From Tepidimonas ignava (GTDB lineage: Bacteria > Pseudomonadota > Gammaproteobacteria > Burkholderiales > Burkholderiaceae_C): a DNA stretch of 64,000 nucleotides. The stretch spans positions 1 through 64,000 of the forward strand of contig NZ_SMAH01000003.1 of the NCBI RefSeq assembly GCF_004342625.1, in the 5' to 3' direction. Below the pieces are notes generated by a model. It saw nothing but the letters and a program-made list of their open reading frames with translations, made no database searches and was not told where the DNA came from. A program made the translations under genes and the position numbers. Positions within the stretch are counted from its first letter, which is position 1. Every line of letters begins with the position of its first letter. This document shows positions 9,236-17,608 of the stretch, in pieces.

Positions 9236-10242
9236 GACGGCTGCCGCGAGGCGCGCTGGCGGCGCTGGCCGGTGTGCTCGGCATCGGCCTGGAACTGGCA
9301 GCGCTGGCGACCTGGTTTGCGAAGGGGCTGGATCGGGCATCGCTGCCCGCGTTCTGGGCCGCGCACACGGCAGCCAGCGCGTTGCTGGCCGCTGCTCTGG
9401 CACTGGGCTTGGCCCGCAAGCGCACGCAACGTCGCCCGGCAGGGGTGGCGCTGGTTGGTACGCTGTTGATGGCCTGGCCGGTGCTGGGCTGGGCGCTGTT
9501 GCCGCTGGCGCTAGGGCGAATGCGCCGCCTGCAGCCCCGCCCGCCACGCCAACGCTTCGGCGAAGTGCGCTTGCCGCCGCTGGAGCGCATCGAACCCAGG
9601 CGCTTGGCGCGCCGCGTGGCGGGGCTTGGAGCGCAGGTGGCGCGCGGCTCTGCGCCGCTGCCGTTGCAGCAGCAAGTGCTGACCCTGCTGACGCAGCGCC
9701 CCTCCGCCGCCGGCAACCAAACCCTGGCTGCGCTGCGCGAAACCGGCCAGCTGGAGGATGTGCGGCTGCTGGCCTACGGCGTGCTCGACCGCCAGCAGCA
9801 GCGCCTGCAGAACTGGATTGCGCAAGCGCGCGCAGCGCTGCCCGCCGCCGCCGACCCGGCGCGGCTGTGGGCGCTGCTGGCCGAGCTGCACTGGGAGCTG
9901 GCGCACCAAGGGCTCGCCAGCGATGACCTGCGCGAGCACGCGCTGCAGCAGACCCTGCACTGGCTGCAGGCGCTGCAACAGCGGCAAGGCGAACTCGCGC
10001 CTAGGCTACGGCTGCTGCGGCTGCGGGCCTGGCTGGCCTTGGGCCGGCGCGACGCCGCCCGCGCCGAGGTGGAGGCGATGGCGCGCGAACCCAGCCCGGA
10101 TCCTGCCTGGCTGCCCTACATGGCCGAGTGGGCCTACGAGGCGAACCAACTGGATCTGTGCCGGCGCTGGCTCGGCCAGCTGCCCGCCACGCTGCTGAGC
10201 GACAAATTGCAACCCGTGGTTCGTTATTGGACGCGCGCATGA
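9232..10242 (+). CDS. pelE: PelE, inner-membrane TPR protein
   Basis: Inner-membrane partner of PelD and PelF in the Pel synthase complex. The 336-residue protein begins with two membrane helices (about residues 8-30 and 40-60, possibly a third near 65-88). It continues with a cytoplasmic helical region of TPR type rich in Leu, Ala and Gln. Sequence conservation in this family is low, so the name depends mainly on position between pelD and pelF, length and topology. ATGA overlaps link it to both neighbours. Confidence 0.88.
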   Translation: MRRLPRGALAALAGVLGIGLELAALATWFAKGLDRASLPAFWAAHTAASALLAAALALGLARKRTQRRPAGVALVGTLLMAWPVLGWALLPLALGRMRRLQPRPPRQRFGEVRLPPLERIEPRRLARRVAGLGAQVARGSAPLPLQQQVLTLLTQRPSAAGNQTLAALRETGQLEDVRLLAYGVLDRQQQRLQNWIAQARAALPAAADPARLWALLAELHWELAHQGLASDDLREHALQQTLHWLQALQQRQGELAPRLRLLRLRAWLALGRRDAARAEVEAMAREPSPDPAWLPYMAEWAYEANQLDLCRRWLGQLPATLLSDKLQPVVRYWTRA

Positions 10243-11753
10243 ACGCCGACGTGATGCTGCTGCTGGAAGGCACCTACCCTTACACCCGCGGCGGGGTGGC
10301 GGCCTGGGTCGATCAGCTCGTGCGCGCGCACCCGCAGCTGCGCTTTCATGCGGTCTATATCGGCGCGCGCGCCCGCGAAGCGGGCGCGCCGGTCTATACC
10401 CCGCCACCCCATGTGGCGGCTCTGGACACGATCTGGCTGTTCGAGCCGCAAGAGCTGCGCCCTCCGCCCGAGGTGCGCCGCCGCCTGCACGAACCCGCGC
10501 CGGCATGGCAAGCCGCCGTGCAGCGCTGGCACGACGTTTTTTTGGGCTTGCAGTCAGCGCCTGCCACGCTGGGGGCCGAAGTGGCCGAGGCGCTGCTGCG
10601 CGACGACGGGCTGCAAGCCCGGCACTATCTGCACTCGGACTTCAGCTGGACGATGATCGGCGAACGCTACCAGCGCCACTGCACCGACCCCTCGTTCGTC
10701 GATTACTTCTGGACCAGCCGCACGCTGCACGCGCCGCTGTGGACGCTGGCGCGCTGGGCGCGGCAGTTGCCGCCGGCGCGGGTGTATCACAGCATCTCCA
10801 CGGGCTACGCGGGGTTTCTCGGCGCGCTGCTGAGCCACCGCGACCGCCGCCCGCTGATCCTGACCGAACACGGCATCTACACCAAGGAACGGCAGATCGA
10901 CCTGGCGCTGGCCACCTGGGTGCCCGACAACCGCCACCCGCTGCTGCGCGACGACACCGAAACGCCTTACCTGCGCGGCATGTGGGCCCGCTTCTTTGAG
11001 TGGCTGGGCCGTTTTTGCTACGAGCGCGCCGACCCCATCGTGTCGCTTTACGAAGCCAACCGGCAACGTCAAATCCGCGACGGCGCTGCGCCCGAGCGCA
11101 CGCGCGTCATCCCCAACGGCATCGACGTGGAAGCGTTGGCGGCGGCGCGCCGCCCCGCCGGGGCTGCCATTCCGCGCGTGGCGGCGCTGATCGGGCGCGT
11201 GGTGGCCATCAAAGACATCAAGACCTTCATCCGCGCGATGCGCCGCGTGGCCAACCTGCGGCCTGACATCGAAGGCTGGATCGTCGGCCCCACCGACGAA
11301 GACCCCGACTACGCCGAGGAGTGCCGCACGCTGATCGAGCAGCTCGGGCTGCAGGATCGCGTCAAGATGCTGGGCCTGCAGCGCACGCCTGAAGTGCTGC
11401 CGCGCGTCGGCGTCACCGTGCTGTCTTCCATCAGCGAGGCGCTGCCACTGGTGGTGCTGGAAAGCCTGGCGGCGGGCATCCCCGTCATCAGCACCGACGT
11501 CGGCGCCTGCCGCGAGCTCATCGAAGGCTGCCCGACGGATGCGGACGACCTGGCGCTGGGCCCGGCAGGGCTGGTGGTGCCGCCGGCGCAACCCACGGCG
11601 CTGGCTGATGCCATCGTGGCGCTGCTGGACGACCCGCCGCGCTGGCATGCCATGGCCGAGCGCGGCCTGGCGCGCGTGCAGCGGCGCTACCGCGACCGCG
11701 ACATGCACGCCGCTTACCGGCAGCTTTATGCCGACGCTCTGGAGCGCGCCTGA
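10239..11753 (+). CDS. pelF: PelF, cytoplasmic glycosyltransferase (GT4)
   Basis: Glycosyltransferase that polymerises the Pel chain, using UDP-GalNAc/GlcNAc in studied species. The start at 10239 (MNADVMLLLEGTYPYTRGG) overlaps the pelE stop as ATGA and gives 504 residues, close to P. aeruginosa PelF (507). GT-B fold marks are the N-terminal YPYTRGGVA loop, the EHGIYTKER segment, NGID, and the C-terminal nucleotide-sugar motif E-x7-E within SISEALPLVVLESLAAG. There is no signal peptide, so it works in the cytoplasm with PelD, PelE and PelG. Confidence 0.95.
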   Translation: MNADVMLLLEGTYPYTRGGVAAWVDQLVRAHPQLRFHAVYIGARAREAGAPVYTPPPHVAALDTIWLFEPQELRPPPEVRRRLHEPAPAWQAAVQRWHDVFLGLQSAPATLGAEVAEALLRDDGLQARHYLHSDFSWTMIGERYQRHCTDPSFVDYFWTSRTLHAPLWTLARWARQLPPARVYHSISTGYAGFLGALLSHRDRRPLILTEHGIYTKERQIDLALATWVPDNRHPLLRDDTETPYLRGMWARFFEWLGRFCYERADPIVSLYEANRQRQIRDGAAPERTRVIPNGIDVEALAAARRPAGAAIPRVAALIGRVVAIKDIKTFIRAMRRVANLRPDIEGWIVGPTDEDPDYAEECRTLIEQLGLQDRVKMLGLQRTPEVLPRVGVTVLSSISEALPLVVLESLAAGIPVISTDVGACRELIEGCPTDADDLALGPAGLVVPPAQPTALADAIVALLDDPPRWHAMAERGLARVQRRYRDRDMHAAYRQLYADALERA

Positions 11754-11755
11754 CC

Positions 11756-13132
11756 ATGGCTGGCATCGGCTTTGAACTGCGCAAGCTGCTGGATCGCGGC
11801 ACGTTCTGGAGCGGGGCGCGCGCCTACGCCTACGCCGGGCTGATCGGCTCCGGGCCGTGGGTGCTGTCGATCCTGGGCATGCTGCTGGTCGGCATCCTGT
11901 GCGCCAGCATCGTGGTGCCGCCGTCGCTGGTGACGCAATTTCAAACCACCGTCACGTACCTGGTGGCCGGCAGCCTCATCGCCAGCGGCGGGCTGCAGCT
12001 GGTGCTGACGCGCTACTGCGCCGACCGCCTGTTTGAACGCCGCCCGCAGCGCGTGCTGCCCGCGCTGCACGGCACGCTGGCGCTGCTGCTGCCGCTGGCC
12101 ACGCTGGCAGGCGTCGGGGTGGCGCTGTGGCTGCCCGAGGTCAGCGGGCTTTACCTGGTGCTCGCGCTGGCGTGCTGGGTGGCGCTGTGCGCGGTGTGGA
12201 TGCTGGCGGTGTTGCTGTCGGGCCTGAAGCGCTACCGCGCGCTGGTGGCGCTGTTTGCCGCCGGCTATGGCAGCACCGTGTTGCTGGCCTATCCGTTCTC
12301 ACTGCTCGGCTGGGGGCTGGAAGGTCTGCTGGCGGCGTTCTTGATCGGGCAGCTGATCCTGCTGGGCGGCCTGTGGCAGGTCATCGTGCGCGGCTACCCC
12401 TCCGCCCACTGGGTGGGGCTGGATTGGCTGCGCCAGCCCCGCTTCTACCCCAGCCTGTGGCTCGCCGGCACGGCTTTCAACCTGGCGGTGTGGGCCGACA
12501 AATTCATCTTTTGGCTCGCCCCCGGCACCTCGGTGGAAGTCATCAGCGTGCTGCGCAGCAGCCCGGTGTATGACGTGCCGGTGTTTCTGGCCTACCTGGC
12601 CATCGTGCCTGGCATGGCGATTTTTCTCGTGCGCATCGAAACCGACTTTGTCGAGTATTACGACAAGTATTACGACGCCGTGCGCGGCGGCGGCAGCCTG
12701 ACCCACATCCAAACCCTGCGCGATGAAATGATCCTGACCGTGCGCACGGGGCTGGCGGAAATCGGCAAGTGGCAAGCGATTGCCACCTTGCTAGCGCTGC
12801 TGGCGGGGCCGGCCTCGTTTGAGCTGCTCGGGCTGGATGCGGCGCTGCTGCCGCTCTTTTACGTGCAGGTGATCGGCGCCGGGCTGCAAGTCATGATCCT
12901 GGCGCTGATCAACGTGCTCTATTACTTTGACCGGCGGCACGACGTGGCACTGCTGACCGTCGTGTTCTTCGTCGCCAACGTGGTTTTGACGCTGCTGAGC
13001 CTGGCCTTAGGGCCATCGTTTTACGGCTACGGCTTTGCCGCTGCCGCGCTGCTGACGGTGGCGCTGGGGCTGGTGCGGCTGGATCGGTGCCTGGGCCGGA
13101 TCGTTTTCGACACCTTCATGAAACAGCCGTGA
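11756..13132 (+). CDS. pelG: PelG, polytopic membrane transporter
   Basis: Inner-membrane protein with about 12 membrane helices that is thought to move the Pel chain across the inner membrane, related to Wzx-type/MOP flippases. Its length of 458 residues matches the family. The start is 2 nt after the pelF stop. It opens with MAGIGFELRKLL, a typical PelG N-terminus, followed by a first helix near residues 27-55. It is the last gene of the operon. The 78 bp after it hold a GGCCGCGGCC palindrome but no T-run, so no clear terminator was recognised. Confidence 0.94.
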   Translation: MAGIGFELRKLLDRGTFWSGARAYAYAGLIGSGPWVLSILGMLLVGILCASIVVPPSLVTQFQTTVTYLVAGSLIASGGLQLVLTRYCADRLFERRPQRVLPALHGTLALLLPLATLAGVGVALWLPEVSGLYLVLALACWVALCAVWMLAVLLSGLKRYRALVALFAAGYGSTVLLAYPFSLLGWGLEGLLAAFLIGQLILLGGLWQVIVRGYPSAHWVGLDWLRQPRFYPSLWLAGTAFNLAVWADKFIFWLAPGTSVEVISVLRSSPVYDVPVFLAYLAIVPGMAIFLVRIETDFVEYYDKYYDAVRGGGSLTHIQTLRDEMILTVRTGLAEIGKWQAIATLLALLAGPASFELLGLDAALLPLFYVQVIGAGLQVMILALINVLYYFDRRHDVALLTVVFFVANVVLTLLSLALGPSFYGYGFAAAALLTVALGLVRLDRCLGRIVFDTFMKQP

Positions 13133-13198
13133 GAGCTCAAGCCGGCGGCCGCGGCCACGCATCGCCAAACCCCCGCACCCGGCCCCGGCGGTCTGGGG

Positions 13199-13204
13199 TA
13201 CGAT
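13199..13204 (+). promoter_or_regulatory. Probable -10 element of the beta-CASP gene
   Basis: TACGAT lies only 6 bp before the ATG at 13211, so a transcript started here would be leaderless or nearly so. No convincing -35 element was found. The placement repeats at several other genes in the window. Confidence 0.35.
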
Positions 13205-13210
13205 GGCCCC

Positions 13211-14578
13211 ATGACCGTCACGATCCAGTTCCTCGGCGGAGCCGGCACCGTCACCGGCTCCAAGTACCTCCTGCGCCACGATGGCCAGCAGCTGCTGGTC
13301 GATTGCGGCCTGTTCCAGGGCTACAAGGCGCTGCGGCTGCGCAACCGCGCCCCGCTGCCCGTGGTGCCCGGCCACATTGGGGCGGTGGTGCTCACCCACG
13401 CGCACCTGGACCACAGCGGCTACCTGCCCTTGCTGGTGCGCGAGGGCTTTCACGGCAAGGTGTGGTGCACGCACGCCACGCGCGACCTGTGCGAGATCCT
13501 GCTGCCCGACAGCGCCCACCTGCTCGAAGAGGACGCTGCGTTTGCCAACCGGCACGGCTTTTCCAAGCACCAGCCTGCGTTGCCCCTGTACACGGTGGCC
13601 GACGCCCAACGCGCGCTGCGCCATTTGCACCCCCATCCGGTGTACCAGGCGTTCGAGCCGCTGCGTGGTTGGCGCGTGCAGTTTTTCGGTGCGGGCCACA
13701 TTCTGGGGGCGGCGCAGGTGCTGCTCGAGGTGGGCGGGCGGCGCATTCTGTTTTCGGGCGACCTGGGCCGCGCTGACGATGTGCTGATGCTGCCGCCCGA
13801 TCCACCGCCACAGGCCGACGCGGTGGTGGTGGAGTCCACCTACGGCAACCGGCAGCACCCCGCCGACCTCAACCTGATTGACGAACTAGGCCCCCTGCTG
13901 GCGCGCGTGGCGGCGCGCGGTGGTACCGCCGTGGTGCCGGTGTTTGCCGTGGGGCGCGCCCAGGCCATCCTGTACGCCATCGCGCAACTGAAGCGCCAGC
14001 GCCGTCTGCCTTCGGCGCTGCCCGTGTACCTGGACAGCCCGATGGCCATCCACGCCACCGCGTTGTTGCAGCAGCACCTGGGTGAGCACCGCCTCAACCA
14101 CCACGAGGTGCAGCAGCTCATGCGCTCCGTCAAGGCCACCTCCACACCGGACGAGTCCAAAGCCATCGCCCGCCAATCCGGCCCCAAGGTGATCCTGGCC
14201 GGCAGTGGCATGGCCGCCGGGGGCCGGGTGTTGCACCACCTCAAACTGTACCTGGGCGACCACCGGCACATGGTGATCCTGACCGGCTACCAAGCCCCCG
14301 GCACCCGCGGCGACAGCTTGCAGCGCGGCGCCGCGACGCTGCGCATCCACGGCGAAGACTGGCCGGTGCGCGCCGAAGTGGCGCAGTTGCAATCGGCCTC
14401 GGCCCACGCCGACAGCGACGGCCTGATGGCTTGGCTCGGCGCCGTCCCCGGGCAGCCGCAGCACACCTTCATCGTGCACGGCGAGCCCGACGCCGCCGAC
14501 GCGCTGCGCTGCCGCGTCGAGCGCGAGCTGCGCCGCAGCGCGCGGGTGGCGGAACATGGGGCGGTGTGGGCGGTGTAA
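13211..14578 (+). CDS. Beta-CASP metallo-beta-lactamase-fold hydrolase/RNase
   Basis: A 455-residue cytoplasmic protein of the metallo-beta-lactamase superfamily with a beta-CASP insertion, the group that includes CPSF-73/RNase J-like nucleases. The zinc motif T-H63-A-H65-L-D67-H68 is intact, and SGDLGR and GSGMAAGGRVLHHL are family marks. The C-terminal part has the RMM-like HADSDG segment. RNA or DNA cleavage is inferred from the family; the substrate is unknown. It lies 78 bp after pelG on the same strand but has its own candidate promoter, so a role in Pel production is not implied. It converges with the MocR gene, leaving 1 bp between stops. Confidence 0.85.
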   Translation: MTVTIQFLGGAGTVTGSKYLLRHDGQQLLVDCGLFQGYKALRLRNRAPLPVVPGHIGAVVLTHAHLDHSGYLPLLVREGFHGKVWCTHATRDLCEILLPDSAHLLEEDAAFANRHGFSKHQPALPLYTVADAQRALRHLHPHPVYQAFEPLRGWRVQFFGAGHILGAAQVLLEVGGRRILFSGDLGRADDVLMLPPDPPPQADAVVVESTYGNRQHPADLNLIDELGPLLARVAARGGTAVVPVFAVGRAQAILYAIAQLKRQRRLPSALPVYLDSPMAIHATALLQQHLGEHRLNHHEVQQLMRSVKATSTPDESKAIARQSGPKVILAGSGMAAGGRVLHHLKLYLGDHRHMVILTGYQAPGTRGDSLQRGAATLRIHGEDWPVRAEVAQLQSASAHADSDGLMAWLGAVPGQPQHTFIVHGEPDAADALRCRVERELRRSARVAEHGAVWAV

Positions 14579-14579
14579 G

Positions 14580-15971
14580 TCAGCCGCCGGTGACCTGCTG
14601 CAAAAACGCCCACACCCCCTCATCCTCGGTGAACGCAACGTTGAAGCGCAGCCACGGGCTGGGGTTGAGGTCCAGCGCGAACAGATGCCCTGGCCCCAGC
14701 AAAATGTCGTGCTCGGCCGCTTGGTACGCCAGCGTCGAGGCGTTGTCGATGCGGGGGTGGCGGGCCCACAAAAACATGCCGGCCCCGGGCTGGGCAAACA
14801 GCTCGAAGCCCAGCGTCTCCAGCCGCTGCGCGCAACGCTGCTGCGCCTGCGCCAGCCGTTGGCGCAAGGCACGCAAGTGCTTGCGCCAGCGCCCGTCGGT
14901 CAACGCGCCGTAGGTCAGGCGCTCGGCAAACTCGGATGAGGTCAGCCCGGCGATCATTTTGAGCTGCGCCAGATCCTCCAGCACGTCCGGGTGCGCGGCC
15001 ACGAAGCCCACACGCAGATTCGGCGAAATCGTCTTGGAAAAGCTGCCGATGTGCACGACCCGCTGCAGCTGATCCAGGCTGGCCAGCGAGGGCCGCGGCT
15101 CCGGGTCGAGGTCGGCGTAGATGTCGTTTTCGACGATGCGCAGACCATGACGCTCGGCCAACTGCAGCACGCGGTGAAGCTGGGCCAGGTTGGCCACCGA
15201 GCCGGTGGGGCTTTGCAGCCGCGGCTGGGTGAAAAAAACCGTCGGCTTGTGCTCGAGGATGCGCGCTTGCATCGTTTCGATGTCCCAGCCCCACGGCGTG
15301 CGTGGCGCGCCGATCAGGCGCGCGCCCAAAAAACGCAGCGAAAACAGCAGGTTCGGGTAGCCCGGCTCGTCCACCAGCACAGCGTCGCCGGGGCGTACCA
15401 AGCGGCGTGCCACCAGGTCCATGGCCTGGCTCGAACCCTGGGTCAGCAACACCTGGTCGCTGGTCAGCGCGATCTCCTGCTCGGCCAGCAGGTCACGCAC
15501 CAGCTGGCGCAGCGGCGTGTAGCCTTTGGGTTCGCCGTAGCCGCCAAGGTCCACCGGCTGGGCGGCCAATGCACGCAGGCTGCGTCGCACGCCTTCGCCA
15601 AACAGCCAGTCGTGCGGCAGCCAGCCGCAGCCGGGCTTGAGGCGCAGGTGACGGTTTTCAAACACGCGGCGCAGGTACCACATCGAGTCGAAGTGGTACT
15701 GGGGCCCAGAGTCCGGCGCCGCTTCGGGGCGGGTGTCGCGGCTGCGCACGAAAAACCCCGAGTGCGGGCGCGAAACGAAGTACCCCAGCGCCACCAGCCG
15801 GTCGTATGCATCGACCACCGTGTACACGCTGACGCCATGCGCGTGGGCAAACTGCCGGATCGACGGCGCCTTGGCCCCCGGTCGCAGGGCGCCGCTGCGG
15901 ATCAGCTCGCGAAAGCCATCGACGATTTGCAGCACGAGCGGAGTGGAGCTTTGGGGGTCGAGCGTAAACAT
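14580..15971 (-). CDS. MocR/GabR-type regulator (GntR + aminotransferase-like)
   Basis: Transcription regulator with an N-terminal GntR winged helix (about residues 8-75: APSIRQFAHAHGVSVYTVVDAYDRL) fused to a fold-type-I aminotransferase-like domain that binds PLP. It is 463 residues with the start at 15971 (MFTLDPQSS). An upstream extension is open but has no support. In the PLP domain, SFSKTISPNLRVG carries the lysine expected to bind PLP. It is divergent from gabT across 162 bp, the usual arrangement for GabR-like regulators that sense PLP with an amine substrate. GABA or 5-aminovalerate as effector is inference from context; PdxR is the alternative family. Confidence 0.88.
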   Translation of the reverse strand: MFTLDPQSSTPLVLQIVDGFRELIRSGALRPGAKAPSIRQFAHAHGVSVYTVVDAYDRLVALGYFVSRPHSGFFVRSRDTRPEAAPDSGPQYHFDSMWYLRRVFENRHLRLKPGCGWLPHDWLFGEGVRRSLRALAAQPVDLGGYGEPKGYTPLRQLVRDLLAEQEIALTSDQVLLTQGSSQAMDLVARRLVRPGDAVLVDEPGYPNLLFSLRFLGARLIGAPRTPWGWDIETMQARILEHKPTVFFTQPRLQSPTGSVANLAQLHRVLQLAERHGLRIVENDIYADLDPEPRPSLASLDQLQRVVHIGSFSKTISPNLRVGFVAAHPDVLEDLAQLKMIAGLTSSEFAERLTYGALTDGRWRKHLRALRQRLAQAQQRCAQRLETLGFELFAQPGAGMFLWARHPRIDNASTLAYQAAEHDILLGPGHLFALDLNPSPWLRFNVAFTEDEGVWAFLQQVTGG

Positions 15972-16133
15972 CGCGTTCAAGGTGTACCGGTGCCGCGGGC
16001 GGTACAGCCCTCTGCCGCCATGGCCCGCGCTGTATATGGTAGCGGGCGGCGCGATGCGCCAAGATGGCGACACTGCTGGCAGCGCCGCGCGCTGCCCCTT
16101 GGAACACTCGACCTTTTGGCTGGAGACCACACC
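15972..16133. promoter_or_regulatory. Divergent mocR/gabT promoter region with dyad
   Basis: The 162-bp divergent region contains a perfect inverted repeat, TGTACCG at 15983-15989 and CGGTACA at 16000-16006, with a 10-bp spacer. The same box (TGTACCGG) recurs twice upstream of gabD, so it is a candidate MocR operator. A TATATG at 16033-16038 may be a -10 for gabT, and its complement (TATACA) may serve the regulator. GGAGA at 16122-16126 is the gabT ribosome-binding site. Confidence 0.55.
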
Positions 16134-17444
16134 ATGCACCGCGACGCCCACCTGAGCACCGCCGCCCACACCAACGCCGCCTGGATGGCGCGGCGCCGCA
16201 CCGCCCTGCCCGCCGGGCTGGGTCAAACGTACGAAGTGTTCGCCGAACGCGCCCAAGGCGCCGAAATCTGGGACGTCGAGGGCAAGCGCTACATCGACTT
16301 CGCCGGTGGCATCGCTGTGCTCAACACCGGCCACCGCCACCCCGCCATCGTCGAGGCGGTTAAGGCCCAACTGGACAAACTGCACCACACCTGCTTTCAG
16401 GTGCTGGCCTACCAGCCGTACGTGGAGCTGGCCGAGCGGCTGATCGCCAAGGCCCCGGGCGACTTCGCCAAAAAGGCGTTTTTCCTGTCCACCGGCGCCG
16501 AGGCGGTGGAAAACGCGATCAAAATCGCCCGCGCCGCCACCGGGCGGCAGGCCGTCATCGCCTTTGGCGGTGGCTTCCACGGCCGCACGCTGCTGGGCAT
16601 GGCGCTGACCGGCAAGGTGGCCCCGTACAAGGCGGGCTTTGGCCCCTTCCCCGCCGAGATTTACCACGCCGAGTACCCCAACGCGCTGCACGGCGTGTCG
16701 GTGGACGACGCGTTGCGCAGCCTGCACCATATTTTCAAGTACGACGTCGAGCCGCAGCGGGTGGCGGCCATCATCCTGGAGCCGGTGCAGGGCGAGGGTG
16801 GTTTTTACGTGGCGCCGTTGGAGTTCGCGCGGGCGCTGCGCGCGCTGTGTGATCAGCATGGCATCGTGTTCATCGCCGACGAGGTGCAAACCGGCGCCGG
16901 ACGCACCGGCACCTGGCTGGCGTGTGAGCAGTGGGGCGTGGCGCCGGATCTCATCACGATGGCCAAAAGCATGGCCGGTGGTTTCCCGATTTCGGCCGTG
17001 ATCGGCAAGGCCGAGTTGATGGACGCCGTGCCGGCGGGCGGCTTGGGTGGCACCTACGCCGGGCATCCGCTGGCGTGCGCAGCGGCGCTGGCGGTGCTGG
17101 ACGTGTTCGAACGCGAACGGCTGCTTGAGCGCTCACGCGCCATCGGCGAACGGCTGCGTGCGGGGCTGACGGCGATGATGTCGCGCCACCCCGAAATCCG
17201 CGACGTGCGTGGCTTGGGGGCGATGGTGGCCATCGAGCTGTTCGAAGGCGGCGACCTCAACCGCCCGGCGGCCGAGCTGACCCGCCGCCTGTGCAACGAG
17301 GCGCTGCAGCGCGGCCTGGTGCTGCTGTCGTGCGGGCTGTACGGCAACGTCATCCGCATTCTGGTGCCGCTGACCGCCAGCGACGCGCTGCTGGACGAGG
17401 GTCTTGCCATCATGGAGCAGGCGCTCGTCGCGGCCAAGGGTTGA
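16134..17444 (+). CDS. gabT: 4-aminobutyrate/5-aminovalerate aminotransferase
   Basis: PLP-dependent omega-amino-acid transaminase of class III. It moves the amino group of GABA or 5-aminovalerate to 2-oxoglutarate, giving succinate or glutarate semialdehyde. It has 436 residues from the ATG at 16134, which has GGAGA 7 bp upstream. Family marks are STGAEAVENAIKIAR, FGGGFHGRT, ADEVQTGAGRTG and MAKSMAGGFP with the PLP lysine. It is divergent from a MocR regulator. Elsewhere in the window are gabD, gcdH and a CoA-transferase, so 5-aminovalerate (lysine catabolism, DavT role) is as likely a substrate as GABA. Confidence 0.93.
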   Translation: MHRDAHLSTAAHTNAAWMARRRTALPAGLGQTYEVFAERAQGAEIWDVEGKRYIDFAGGIAVLNTGHRHPAIVEAVKAQLDKLHHTCFQVLAYQPYVELAERLIAKAPGDFAKKAFFLSTGAEAVENAIKIARAATGRQAVIAFGGGFHGRTLLGMALTGKVAPYKAGFGPFPAEIYHAEYPNALHGVSVDDALRSLHHIFKYDVEPQRVAAIILEPVQGEGGFYVAPLEFARALRALCDQHGIVFIADEVQTGAGRTGTWLACEQWGVAPDLITMAKSMAGGFPISAVIGKAELMDAVPAGGLGGTYAGHPLACAAALAVLDVFERERLLERSRAIGERLRAGLTAMMSRHPEIRDVRGLGAMVAIELFEGGDLNRPAAELTRRLCNEALQRGLVLLSCGLYGNVIRILVPLTASDALLDEGLAIMEQALVAAKG

Positions 17445-17454
17445 TCGGCCCCGT

Positions 17455-17474
17455 GCCCGCTTGCTGAGGCGGGC
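17455..17474 (+). terminator. Weak hairpin after gabT
   Basis: GCCCGC (17455-17460) and GCGGGC (17469-17474) form a short stem with an 8-nt loop 10 bp after the gabT stop. There is no T-run, so this is at best a weak or Rho-assisted terminator. Confidence 0.35.
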
Positions 17475-17498
17475 GGTGTGTCAACCCCAATGCGCCCA

Positions 17499-17534
17499 CG
17501 CAGCGCGACTTTGACCTTCGTCAAACGCGCTGCG
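17499..17534. promoter_or_regulatory. Nested perfect dyad with FNR-like core
   Basis: Outer arms CGCAGCGCG (17499-17507) and CGCGCTGCG (17526-17534) enclose inner arms TTTGAC (17510-17515) and GTCAAA (17520-17525) around CTTC. Only the AC at 17508-17509 is unpaired. The core TTGAC-N4-GTCAA has the geometry of CRP/FNR-family sites (FNR consensus TTGAT-N4-ATCAA). No T-run follows, which argues against a plain terminator. It lies 32 bp upstream of the candidate -10 of the binding-protein/c-di-GMP gene pair. Confidence 0.5.
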
Positions 17535-17565
17535 TTCCTCGGCCACGGCTGCGCCCCGGGGCACC

Positions 17566-17571
17566 TACACT
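17566..17571 (+). promoter_or_regulatory. Probable -10 of the binding-protein operon
   Basis: TACACT lies 37 bp before the ATG at 17609 and just downstream of the nested dyad. A good -35 was not recognised, which would suit activator dependence. Confidence 0.35.
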
Positions 17572-17608
17572 GTCGTCCTTGTCGCCACCACCAACCGACA
17601 AGGTGTCC

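Noticed and set aside
15972-17066. N-terminal extension of the MocR gene through gabT
   Set aside because: The extension lies antisense to gabT and the GntR domain starts naturally at the Met at 15971.
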